Shown: positions 35,081 through 42,839 of the stretch, one piece after another
Position numbering within the stretch: the first letter of the stretch is position 1
How the letters are laid out: each line of letters opens with the position of its first letter
Origin: Anaerolineae bacterium
GTDB lineage: Bacteria > Chloroflexota > Anaerolineae > Aggregatilineales > Phototrophicaceae
Reading direction: 5' to 3'
NCBI GenBank assembly: GCA_022823165.1
Contig: JAJDXR010000005.1
Location: 44,362-108,361 of the forward strand
DNA length: 64,000 bases
Notes under the pieces: model-generated
Databases searched by the model: none
Told to the model about the DNA's origin: nothing
The model's input: the letters and a program-made list of their open reading frames with translations, nothing else
Made by a program: the position numbers and the translations under genes

Positions 35081-36843
35081 CGCTTTCGAAAGACCTCATA
35101 AGCCTGCTTGCCCTCGGATAGTCCCTTGCCATAAATGAGATCGCGTGGGCGAATTTCGTAAGTCAGCGGCCCGCTATGATTCTGATTCAAATGGTCAAGC
35201 GTCTCCTGCACAATCGTGATGCTGCCGGGCGCGGCGTTTTCCTGTACGCGTTTGGCGGTGTTGATGCTGTGGCCCAGCGCGGTGAATTCGCGCCGCTGAA
35301 AACTGCCCACGTTGCCCAGGGTCGCCACGCCGGTGTACATGCCGATGATATAATAGTGCGGCCGCGGATCGATGCCCGTTTCACGGTAGAGATCGACGAA
35401 ATGGTCGCGCATGAGCAGGGAGCAATCGAGCGCTCTCTGAGCGTGGTTCGGCTCGGGATTGAGCTGGGTGTTGAAGAGCGCCATCACCTCGTTGCCCATG
35501 TATTTGTCAATGATGCCGCCGGATTCGTGGATGCAGGCGGTCGCCACCGCTTGATACTGGTTGAGGAGCCTCAGTTTTTCGCTGGCGGTGACATCGGGCA
35601 GGGTTGTCCAGGGGCGCACATCGGCGAAGATGCAGGTAACCTCGCGCCGGACGCCGCCCATCTCGATATTGGCGATTTCGTTGATCTGGTCCACCATGCC
35701 TTCGGGCAAGATGCGCTTCATCTCGCGAATGGTAGACTCGTGCTCGACCAGATGGGTAACATCGTCCATCACCAGGGTAACGCCCTGGATATTGTCCTTG
35801 CTATCTTTCAAGGGCGAAAGTGATAGCGCCAGGGCGATCTGGCCGCCGTCAGGCAGGTCCGCGTTTAACTCCAGCGAGTGGTCCACATTTTTTTCTTTGA
35901 CCAGCGCCAGATGATCGGCCAATTGCAGCGCGGTGTTCTTAATGAGGTGATCAACTTCGTAGCCGACCGCCGCATCCGGCCTGACATCCAGGATTTCGCC
36001 CGCGGCGCGGTTGAAGGTATGCACCAGGTCATTGGAATCGACGGCGATGATGCCGCTGCCGACCGATGAGAAGATATTGTCCATCAAGTCCCTGACGCGG
36101 GTGATCTCCGCCAGGATCTGCTCGGCGCGGCCATACATACGCGCGTTGGCGATAGCGACTGCCGCGGTGTTGGCGAAAGCCAGCATCAGGTTCAATTCGC
36201 GCTCGGTGAATAAGCCCGATACCAGGCGATTGTCCACGTAAACGACGCCGGTGGTTTGATCTTTGTATTTCAAGGGTACGCAAAGCACTGAGCGCAGGAC
36301 GAAGTTAATGATGCTCTGGGTGCTGGCCAGCCGCTCGTCCTGGAAGGCGTTGTCGGCCAGCAGCGGCTCGCCGGTCTCAATGACCTGTTTGACCACCGTC
36401 ATGCTGATCTGAGGCGCGCCGCCGCTGTTCATGCTGCGCCCGAGAATGCCGCCCTCGCTGCTGATGCGAAACTCAAGCTCCCCGCTGTCCTGGTTGCGCA
36501 GAATGATATAGCCGCGCTCCGCCTGCGTCAGCGCGATGACCAACTCCATCGTCTCCTGCAGGACGGTATCGACATCAAGTGAATTGGTGATGCGCGTCGA
36601 CATGTCGGCCAGGGCGCGCAACTGCCGCAGTTCGGTTTGTTCGCCCACTACATTGTCTTCAAGACGCTTGAAATCTTGCTGCAACTCGCCCAGCTTCTTC
36701 AGAATCGTGGGCGGCATCGCCAGTCGACGCTTCAGCAGCAATTCGCGCTGCGACTCGACAGTTGAGCTTACCTGGTCGATCAAGCCCTCAAGCTGCCGCA
36801 ACTCGGCGATTAAATTGGTCGCGCTGTTCTGTGATTCTGACAC
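35077..36843 (-). CDS. GAF-PAS class III nucleotide cyclase homolog, C2-like (substrate-recognition half)
   Basis: The 588-residue protein repeats the architecture of its downstream neighbour: coiled coil, GAF (about 80-245), PAS (about 255-380) and a class III cyclase domain (about 395-575). Here the purine-site Lys is kept (IDKYMGNEVMALF), the adenine-type Thr is in FTALG, and the transition-state Asn and Arg are kept (GHSINTAKRVQ), but the second metal Asp is Asn (MGNEV for MGDEV); the first is present (FADVRPWTT). This is the reverse loss pattern of the partner. It is the first gene of the pair and ends in a 4-bp overlap. Confidence 0.85.
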   Translation of the reverse strand: MSESQNSATNLIAELRQLEGLIDQVSSTVESQRELLLKRRLAMPPTILKKLGELQQDFKRLEDNVVGEQTELRQLRALADMSTRITNSLDVDTVLQETMELVIALTQAERGYIILRNQDSGELEFRISSEGGILGRSMNSGGAPQISMTVVKQVIETGEPLLADNAFQDERLASTQSIINFVLRSVLCVPLKYKDQTTGVVYVDNRLVSGLFTERELNLMLAFANTAAVAIANARMYGRAEQILAEITRVRDLMDNIFSSVGSGIIAVDSNDLVHTFNRAAGEILDVRPDAAVGYEVDHLIKNTALQLADHLALVKEKNVDHSLELNADLPDGGQIALALSLSPLKDSKDNIQGVTLVMDDVTHLVEHESTIREMKRILPEGMVDQINEIANIEMGGVRREVTCIFADVRPWTTLPDVTASEKLRLLNQYQAVATACIHESGGIIDKYMGNEVMALFNTQLNPEPNHAQRALDCSLLMRDHFVDLYRETGIDPRPHYYIIGMYTGVATLGNVGSFQRREFTALGHSINTAKRVQENAAPGSITIVQETLDHLNQNHSGPLTYEIRPRDLIYGKGLSEGKQAYEVFRKR

Positions 36844-37149
36844 GCTGGCTGGCGCCTTTGGCTCTAGCGGCGACGTCCCGCGGCCGGCCCCGACTATGTC
36901 GCCGAGCCCGCGCCGAAAGCCTACGCAGGCCGCTGCGATTGCCGGCCGCTACTTTGCCCAATAATACAATATCTGACTATGAAACCATAAGCTCGATTTT
37001 TCAATCGGGCCCGGTTTCTTGATGTTCACCTTCGCCGGAAAGACAGCCTTGGCCGGCGGCGCAAGCGTCCGGTGATTTGAGTATACAGCAATTGCATAGC
37101 GAGAGCATCAAAGGCCGGGCGCGCCAATTTGCCGAAACAGCAAGGGCCA
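36844..37149. other. 306-bp intergenic region upstream of the cyclase pair
   Basis: Between the cyclase start and the stop of the FAD oxidoreductase, both on the minus strand. It holds a small stem CGATT-tttc-AATCG near 36993-37006, TATTAT/TATTGT words near 36962-36975 on the minus strand and a TATACT near 37080, any of which may be part of the cyclase promoter. No gene is seen. Confidence 0.35.
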
Positions 37150-38463
37150 TTAGACATTTTGCAGGGCTTCTCGCGCGGCGCGGCGACCGATTTCCACGGC
37201 ATAATTCGTCCCGCGATCCCAGGGATATACCTGCGACATGCTGGCCCAATAAAGGCCGGGCAGCGGCGTCCGCAGCGGGGGAATGTTGCGGCTGTGATTC
37301 AAGGTCGGCACAGGCTGTGCGTAGGCCGCGCGCCATACCCAGAGTTTGCGTATCCAATCGCGCTGAAAAGCCGGGTTGATCTTGACCAGCGCGGGCAGGA
37401 AACGCTCCACCAACTGATCTTCGCTCATCTGAAAATATTCGTGATCGGGCGGCACGTAGTCGCCGCAATAGACGATATGGTCGCCGCCGTAATGCTCGCG
37501 CGAGATATAGTTGGTGTGTTCCACCAGCGCCAGAAAGGGAAAGTTCGACTGGGTTTTGTCGGCGGTTGCGGCCGGCAGGTTGAGCCAGTAGGTATCGTCC
37601 GGCATCAGCGGCTGCTTGAGCGCGAAGACGACGCAAAGCCCGCCGATGCTCTTCAATGCCGCTGCTTGCTCGCCGTAAGCCGTTGCGCGCAATTCAGGCG
37701 CCAAGCGCAGCAGCAGCCGCGGCGAAGTCGTGCTGAGTACGCGGTCGAAGGCCTGCAGCTGGCCGCCGACACGCAGCGCCGGTTTCCCCTTGCGCGTACA
37801 GATTGCTTCGACTGGCGCGCTCAAATGAATGGCGGCGCCACCCGCTCGCAGCTGGCCCGCCAGCTCATCCAGAAAAGCCTGGAATCCGCCGGTGTAGGTT
37901 CCCAGCTTGAGTGTGCGTTTGACGATGCGCGCCCACATGAAAGACATCGGCACCTGGTCGTATTGCTGGGCGAATTTGCCAATCAGCAGCGGCTTGAAGA
38001 ATTTCTCGTAGGCCTCATCGCCCATCCAGCGACGCATCCAGACGTCGGCGGTCACGCGCTCGAAGGGCTGCCAGCGCGGCGCGAATTTGATGGCCATACC
38101 GGCCAAGCCCATGCGCAAAGTGGACATCAGCGAGAGGGGCAGGAAGATCGCCGAAGGCGAAATCTCGCTGCGCACCGGCTTGCCGTCGACCCAGTAGCTG
38201 GTCTTGGGGCGCGGAAAGACGACCTTGTGGCGTACGCCCATTTCTTCCGCCAAACCCAGAATATCATGGTCGCTGGCGAACCAGTGATGGTAAAATTTCT
38301 CCAGCGTCCAATCCCAGCGTTCGTCTTTGAAACCGGCCGCCAAGCCGCCAACGCGATCGCCCGCTTCGTAGATGGTGACGGAGTGGCCGGCGCGCACGAA
38401 GTCCCAGGCGGCTGCCAGGCCGGCCGCTCCGGCGCCGATAATGCCGATTTTGAGTTGTGTCAT
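37150..38463 (-). CDS. FAD-dependent protoporphyrinogen oxidase-like amine oxidase
   Basis: The 437-residue flavoprotein has a dinucleotide-binding N-terminus, KIGIIGAGAAGLAAAWDF followed by the acidic residue in VTIYEAGDRVGG, and the C-terminal FAD motif (PGLYWASMSQVYPWDRGTNY). The overall family is NAD(P)/FAD-dependent amine oxidase / protoporphyrinogen oxidase-like, often seen in carotenoid, heme or polysaccharide loci. ATG 38463 begins the canonical flavin fold; the upstream extension of the frame lies in repeat DNA. The substrate is not identifiable and no pathway partner is adjacent. Confidence 0.82.
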   Translation of the reverse strand: MTQLKIGIIGAGAAGLAAAWDFVRAGHSVTIYEAGDRVGGLAAGFKDERWDWTLEKFYHHWFASDHDILGLAEEMGVRHKVVFPRPKTSYWVDGKPVRSEISPSAIFLPLSLMSTLRMGLAGMAIKFAPRWQPFERVTADVWMRRWMGDEAYEKFFKPLLIGKFAQQYDQVPMSFMWARIVKRTLKLGTYTGGFQAFLDELAGQLRAGGAAIHLSAPVEAICTRKGKPALRVGGQLQAFDRVLSTTSPRLLLRLAPELRATAYGEQAAALKSIGGLCVVFALKQPLMPDDTYWLNLPAATADKTQSNFPFLALVEHTNYISREHYGGDHIVYCGDYVPPDHEYFQMSEDQLVERFLPALVKINPAFQRDWIRKLWVWRAAYAQPVPTLNHSRNIPPLRTPLPGLYWASMSQVYPWDRGTNYAVEIGRRAAREALQNV

Positions 38464-38540
38464 GGATTGTCTGTGAACCCGGCGTCTATCGCAACTGACG
38501 ATTGTACAGCGACTCGGGCTAATCTGCGCATCTTTAGCGC

Positions 38541-38830
38541 TGCAGGTCAGGGCAATCGCTTCAAAACAGGCATCCCCTGCGACGAGCAAAACTAAACTGA
38601 AATTTGACCACCGAGGACACCGAGAGCACCCAGAAATGCGATTGATCAGAGATTTCGCGGCATTTTGTCGCAAAATATTTTGACGCGAAGGAAGTTTATC
38701 GGCAAAGTTGCGGCAGGCCCGCTTAATTTAAGCAGTGGATTTAGGAGAAAAGTTGTCAAAAGAACCTAAACTCCGTGTCCTCAGTGTACTCGGTGGTAAA
38801 AATTATTTTGAAGCGATTGCCCTGGCTGCA
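38541..38830. mobile_element. ~290-bp inverted-repeat (MITE-like) element upstream of the ABC-3C operon
   Basis: The ends TGCAGGTCAGGGCAATCGCT (38541 onward, continuing TCAAAA) and its near-exact inverted copy (38806-38830, TTTTGAAGCGATTGCCCTGG) differ by about one substitution and one gap in 26 bp. An inner inverted pair, ACCACCGAGGACACCGAG (about 38608) against the complement of CTCAGTGTACTCGGTGGTAA (about 38780), lies inside. There is no gene within. It separates the FAD oxidoreductase from the ABC-3C operon and is AT-rich in the middle. Confidence 0.65.
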
Positions 38831-38857
38831 GGTTCATACCTCTTGCAGAGAATTTTG

Positions 38858-38866
38858 TGCTATCAT
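38858..38866 (+). promoter_or_regulatory. extended -10 promoter of the ABC-3C operon
   Basis: TGCTATCAT (38858-38866) ends 9 nt before ATG 38876, and no ribosome binding site is seen between them. The transcript is probably leaderless or nearly so. Confidence 0.45.
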
Positions 38867-38875
38867 TCTGTCGTG

Positions 38876-39685
38876 ATGACTCCAAACACGAGCGATCCGC
38901 CCAATATGATGAATTTACCGCCACAGTCGAGGCAGTCGCGAAGTGTACCTCCATCACAACAAACTAAACTCTGGGGACTAGCTGCCAGCAGATGCGCGTT
39001 CCCCAATTGTCGAAACATATTGCTGTTACCACAAACCGAGGCTGATTCCCACGTAAGAATCGGCCAAGCAGCTCACATTTTTGCCTACAGCAAAGACGGA
39101 CCCCGGCCGAAGCCCGACGACTTCCCAGCAGCGGACATCAATAAATATGAAAATCTGATATTGCTTTGCGCGAATCATCATCTTGAAGTTGATGCCCAGC
39201 CTCACAAGTACACCGTCGAACATCTTCGCCAATTGAAAGCTGCTCATGAATCATGGATAAGCGAACGATTGGAAACGCAAGACTTCAACTCAGCCGACCT
39301 AGAATCAATCATCACGTGGCTCGCTGACGGGCCGCCAATTGAGCCGTCTACTAGCGTTCATCTTGTTGCACCGGAAGAGAAGATGCAATTGAACGATTTT
39401 TCTCCGCCAGTGCGTAGGCATGTCCTCACTGGGCTAGCGTGGGAACCCGAAGTGAGAACATATGTAAAGGATCGTGCAAAGTTAGACACGAACTACCCTG
39501 AAAGATTGCTACAGCCTTTGCTAGACCGATATTCCGATTTCAAAACCGACGGTATGAGTGGAGATGACATATTCGTTCCTCTCTGGCAATTTACCAGCGG
39601 CTACAGCTTAGACTTCAACTACAAACTTGCTGGACTCGCAGTTATCATGTATTTCTTCCTACGATGTGAACTATTTGAATCATGA
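38876..39685 (+). CDS. HNH endonuclease, effector of an ABC-3C system
   Basis: The 269-residue protein carries an HNH module at about 30-125: zinc Cys pair C40/C45 (CAFPNC), the catalytic-strand His in RIGQAAHIFAYS (H67), and NLILLCANHHLEVD (C98, N100, H101). The remaining ~140 residues are the kind of C-terminal region that couples effectors to ABC-3C ATPases. It should cut DNA once released or activated. ATG 38876 is preferred over an upstream start inside the repeat element. Its stop overlaps the next gene's ATG by 4 bp, and composition is AT-rich. Confidence 0.83.
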   Translation: MTPNTSDPPNMMNLPPQSRQSRSVPPSQQTKLWGLAASRCAFPNCRNILLLPQTEADSHVRIGQAAHIFAYSKDGPRPKPDDFPAADINKYENLILLCANHHLEVDAQPHKYTVEHLRQLKAAHESWISERLETQDFNSADLESIITWLADGPPIEPSTSVHLVAPEEKMQLNDFSPPVRRHVLTGLAWEPEVRTYVKDRAKLDTNYPERLLQPLLDRYSDFKTDGMSGDDIFVPLWQFTSGYSLDFNYKLAGLAVIMYFFLRCELFES

Positions 39686-39909
39686 TCCTTCCTACGAAAC
39701 ACATCACGGTTGATGATTCCCTAATCGGACTTGGTGCTCTGCTTATTGCGCATCTCGACCGGCCAGTGACTGTGTCGGCTCTTTGGCAAGAAGTGAGAGA
39801 ACTACCCCAAATTGCAACTTTTGAGCGTTTCACATTGACTTTGGACTTGCTCTATATGATGAATGTCATTGAGTATCGCGATGGCAACATCCGGAGAGTT
39901 TTTACATGA
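39682..39909 (+). CDS. ABC-3C system middle component (MC6-like)
   Basis: The 75-residue protein (start ATG 39682, overlapping the HNH stop) has a compact winged-helix-like pattern: LIGLGALLIAHLDRPVTVSA, LWQEVRELPQIATFERFTLT, LDLLYMMNVIEYRDGNIRR. Small middle components with this sort of fold link the effector and the ABC ATPase in ABC-three-component systems. Four-base overlaps on both sides make the three genes one translational unit. Confidence 0.75.
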   Translation: MILPTKHITVDDSLIGLGALLIAHLDRPVTVSALWQEVRELPQIATFERFTLTLDLLYMMNVIEYRDGNIRRVFT

Positions 39910-41678
39910 TTCTCGGAGTCCGAGCAAATAGAAAAGAATTCAATGGAGTCAGTTTCTCAAAAGGCTTCAACGCAGTCGTCGCGGACATAACCAAGCGGTC
40001 TACGCAGAAAGACTCGCGAAACGGGCTTGGCAAAACTACGCTTTTGAACATTATGCATTTCTGCTTGGGCGGAAGAAAACAACCCAATAAAGGACTGCGA
40101 CTACCAGATCTGAAAGGCTGGGAATTCTCGGTAGATTTATTGGTCAGAGGCGAAAAAGTAACAGTATCTCGCTCGGGAGACATGACCGGGGACGTGCTAA
40201 CTGATGCCAAGGATGAATGGTTCAATAAACATGTGGCACAGTTTGACTCCCTCTCTCAGCAACAACAGAGTATGGAATTCGGTAGCGAGCAATTTATGTC
40301 GCGAAGGAGATTGGAGGACTGGACAGCCGTTCTCGGTTGGGCCATGTATGACATTCCTGCAAATAGCGGGGCCACGTTTAGGAATCTTATAAGTTACGAC
40401 ATTAGACGGAATCAGTTCGCGAACCCATTCGAGAATTACACGCGCCAATCCACAAAGGATATACAAATCAGCAACGCCTTCATGCTGGATTTGAACTGGC
40501 GTCATGCGGTAAAGTGGCAAGATTTAAGGGATAGAAAAAAGAGGGTTGATTCCATAAAGCGAGCTGTCAAGGAAGGCGACAATTTGCTCGCTGAAATGCT
40601 TGGGACGATAGGTGACTTGGAAACAGAACGAGACCGTCTGACTCGGGAGATTGAGAAAACGCAAGCAGAATTGCGCAGTTTCCAAGTTCATCCGCAGTAT
40701 GTACAGATTGAGAACGAAGCCAATGATCTTACAAGACATATCCATGATCGCTCCAATCACGTTTTACGGCTAAAGCGACTCATTGACTTCCACGAAGACA
40801 GTATCAATCAGGAGCAACCAGCGACAGAAAATCGAATAACTGAGCTCTACGAAGAAGCTGGCGTTGCACTGGCTGTGTCTCTTGTAAAGCGGCTTGAGGA
40901 TGTGAAGGAGTTTCATGTTCAAGTCACACGAAACAGGCGAGACTATTTGCGAAGCGAGGTCATGCGCCTAAATCGCGAGTTAGAGAATACTAGGAACGAG
41001 ATCGAAAGACTTTCAAACAGAAAAGCAGAGTTGATGAAAGTGCTTGAATCACATGGCGCTCTCGAAGCATACAGCAACCTTCAGCAGTTGCACTTGGCCA
41101 ATCGCTCATCTTTAGACGCTATTGAGCATCAGATTGAACAGCTCAATATGATAGAAACCGAGACATCGCAGATTACCATTGAGCGGGAGCAACTCCATCT
41201 CGACGCACGCATTGACTTGGACGAGCGCCCGACACTGAGGCGGGCTCGAGAAATCTTTAGCGGCAACTCGGAGGCACTCTACGAGACACCAGGTAGGCTG
41301 GTGGTCAACGTCGATCGCGAGGCCGGATTTAGATTTGATGTGGACATTCCCCGCGCCAGCAGCATTGGGATAAGCAAGATGAAAGTGTTCTGTTACGACT
41401 TGATGCGGGCGGAATTGTGGTCTGAACGTGAAGTGAGTCCTGGTCTCCTTATCCATGACAGTAACATTTTCGATGGTGTGGATGAACGGCAGATCGCGCT
41501 CGCCTTAGAACTTGCGGAACGAAAGACGCGCGAATGCGGATTTCAATACATAGTTTGCTTGAATTCAGACACAATCCCGTACGGAAGGTTTAGTGACGGG
41601 TTTAATGTCGACGATTTCGTACGCCTACGCCTAACCGACAATGAGCCGGCCGGTAGGCTATTGGGTATCGAGTTTTAG
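39906..41678 (+). CDS. DUF2326 ABC-type ATPase of an ABC-3C system
   Basis: The 590-residue protein has a Walker A in SRNGLGKTTLLNIMHF (G40, G42, K43, T44), a long coiled-coil arm (about 210-420) and the DUF2326 C-terminal domain with Walker-B-region words LLIHDSNIFDGVDERQIALA. The N-terminal KGFNAVVADITKRSTQKDSR is the family hallmark. It resembles SMC/RecN-like ATPases that sense DNA ends or invading DNA and signal to the effector. It is the last gene of the operon and ends 16 bp before the convergent tsaD stop. Confidence 0.85.
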   Translation: MILGVRANRKEFNGVSFSKGFNAVVADITKRSTQKDSRNGLGKTTLLNIMHFCLGGRKQPNKGLRLPDLKGWEFSVDLLVRGEKVTVSRSGDMTGDVLTDAKDEWFNKHVAQFDSLSQQQQSMEFGSEQFMSRRRLEDWTAVLGWAMYDIPANSGATFRNLISYDIRRNQFANPFENYTRQSTKDIQISNAFMLDLNWRHAVKWQDLRDRKKRVDSIKRAVKEGDNLLAEMLGTIGDLETERDRLTREIEKTQAELRSFQVHPQYVQIENEANDLTRHIHDRSNHVLRLKRLIDFHEDSINQEQPATENRITELYEEAGVALAVSLVKRLEDVKEFHVQVTRNRRDYLRSEVMRLNRELENTRNEIERLSNRKAELMKVLESHGALEAYSNLQQLHLANRSSLDAIEHQIEQLNMIETETSQITIEREQLHLDARIDLDERPTLRRAREIFSGNSEALYETPGRLVVNVDREAGFRFDVDIPRASSIGISKMKVFCYDLMRAELWSEREVSPGLLIHDSNIFDGVDERQIALALELAERKTRECGFQYIVCLNSDTIPYGRFSDGFNVDDFVRLRLTDNEPAGRLLGIEF

Positions 41679-41694
41679 AATTCGTACATTTCTT

Positions 41695-42756
41695 TTAAGC
41701 ATACACATCCTCGCTCAAACGCCAATTGGCGCGGGCCTCGAAATCCAGCGGACTGCGCAAGCCAGCGCGCAAGCGGAAATACGCGGCCGCGCCGATCATG
41801 GCGGCGTTGTCAGTGCAGAGCGGCAACGGCGGATAATAAACGGGCAGATCCAACGCGACCTCCAGCTTCTGGCGCAGCGGCGTATTGGCGCTTACCCCGC
41901 CCGTCAGCAGCAGCGCCTGCGCGTCAAAGTCGCGCGCGGCCCGATATGTGGTAGTCACCAGCGCGTCCGTCAGCGCGTCCTGGAAACTGGCCGCGACATC
42001 GGGAATATGCACATCGTCGCGCAGCGCGACCTTGCGCTCGTCACCACGGCGGCGCTGATTGCGGCCTCGGCTCGGCTGCACAGTCACCGCCCGCATGACC
42101 GCCGTCTTCAGCCCGCTGAAGCTGAAGTCGTAGGGGCTGTCGGTCTTGGCGCGCGGAAAGCGATAGGCGCTGGCGTCGCCACCGCGAGCCGCCTTCTCTA
42201 TAGCCGGGCCGCCGGGAAAGGGCAAGCCGAGCAAACGCCCGACCTTATCGAAGGCTTCGCCGGCCGCATCGTCGATCGTCCCGCCCAGCCGCTGATAGAC
42301 GCCGTGCCGCTTCATCAGCGCCAGCTCGCTGTGCCCGCCCGAGACAATCAGCGCCAGCAGCGGGAAAGCCGGCCGGTCGAAATCGGGCGCAAGCCAGAGC
42401 GCGTAGATATGCCCTTCCAAGTGGTTGATGCCCAGCAGCGGCAGGCCAGTCGCCAGCGCCAGCCCCTTGGCGAAGTTGACGCCCACCAGCAGCGAGCCGA
42501 CCAGCCCGGGACCTTGCGTCACCGCCAGCGCATCCAGATCGGCGTAGTCGATGCCGGCCGCGCTCATGGCCTGCGCGACCACCGCGCTGATGACCTCGGC
42601 GTGGGCCCGGGACGCCACTTCAGGGAAGACTCCGCCGTAGGGCGCGTGCAAGTCGATCTGCGAGGCAACTACGTTGGACAGCATGTGGCGGCCGGCGCGG
42701 ACGACGGCGGCGGCGGTCTCGTCGCAGGAAGTTTCGATGGCGAGGATGGTGCTCAT
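41695..42756 (-). CDS. tsaD: tRNA N6-adenosine threonylcarbamoyltransferase
   Basis: The 353-residue protein is TsaD: ILAIETSCDETAAAVVR at the start, GPGLVGSLLVGVNFAKGLAL, the metal-binding His pair in LGINHLEGHIYA, VSGGHSELALMKRHGVYQRL (in part), GEAFDKVGRLLGLPFPGG and the C-terminal LCTDNAAMIGAA. It transfers the threonylcarbamoyl group to A37 of ANN-decoding tRNAs with TsaB and TsaE, which are not in the window. ATG 42756 is preceded 8 nt upstream by an extended -10 and no ribosome binding site. It is flanked on both sides by AT-rich defence-like modules. Confidence 0.95.
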   Translation of the reverse strand: MSTILAIETSCDETAAAVVRAGRHMLSNVVASQIDLHAPYGGVFPEVASRAHAEVISAVVAQAMSAAGIDYADLDALAVTQGPGLVGSLLVGVNFAKGLALATGLPLLGINHLEGHIYALWLAPDFDRPAFPLLALIVSGGHSELALMKRHGVYQRLGGTIDDAAGEAFDKVGRLLGLPFPGGPAIEKAARGGDASAYRFPRAKTDSPYDFSFSGLKTAVMRAVTVQPSRGRNQRRRGDERKVALRDDVHIPDVAASFQDALTDALVTTTYRAARDFDAQALLLTGGVSANTPLRQKLEVALDLPVYYPPLPLCTDNAAMIGAAAYFRLRAGLRSPLDFEARANWRLSEDVYA

Positions 42757-42764
42757 GACAGGAC

Positions 42765-42773
42765 ATTGTAGCA
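42765..42773 (-). promoter_or_regulatory. extended -10 promoter of tsaD, probably leaderless
   Basis: TGCTACAAT on the minus strand is followed by 8 nt (GTCCTGTC) and then the tsaD ATG, placing the transcript start at or next to the start codon. Confidence 0.55.
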
Positions 42774-42797
42774 CTGAAAATCCGCGGCGCTGAGATG

Positions 42798-42803
42798 TAT
42801 AAT
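42798..42803 (+). promoter_or_regulatory. -10 element of the AAA-TOPRIM operon
   Basis: TATAAT at 42798, inside GATGTATAATGG, faces the AAA ATPase gene and is divergent from the tsaD promoter 25 bp away. A weak CTGAAA lies 18 bp upstream. Confidence 0.4.
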
Positions 42804-42839
42804 GGGTCAAGTGGTACGCGTTGCGTGGGAAGGCGCCAG

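Noticed and set aside
37129..38595. 488-codon plus-strand frame opposite the FAD oxidoreductase
   Set aside because: It is antisense to a recognisable flavoprotein and extends into repeat DNA; no domain or ribosome binding site supports it.
38464..38673. N-terminal extension of the FAD oxidoreductase
   Set aside because: The Rossmann start KIGIIGAGAAG begins right after ATG 38463; the upstream frame lies in repeat DNA.
38735..38875. N-terminal extension of the HNH gene
   Set aside because: The extra codons read through the inverted-repeat element at 38541-38830; ATG 38876 lies just after a good extended -10 and begins the conserved part.
41641..42771. 376-codon plus-strand frame opposite tsaD
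   Set aside because: tsaD is certain on the minus strand; the opposite frame shows only Arg/Gln-rich antisense sequence.
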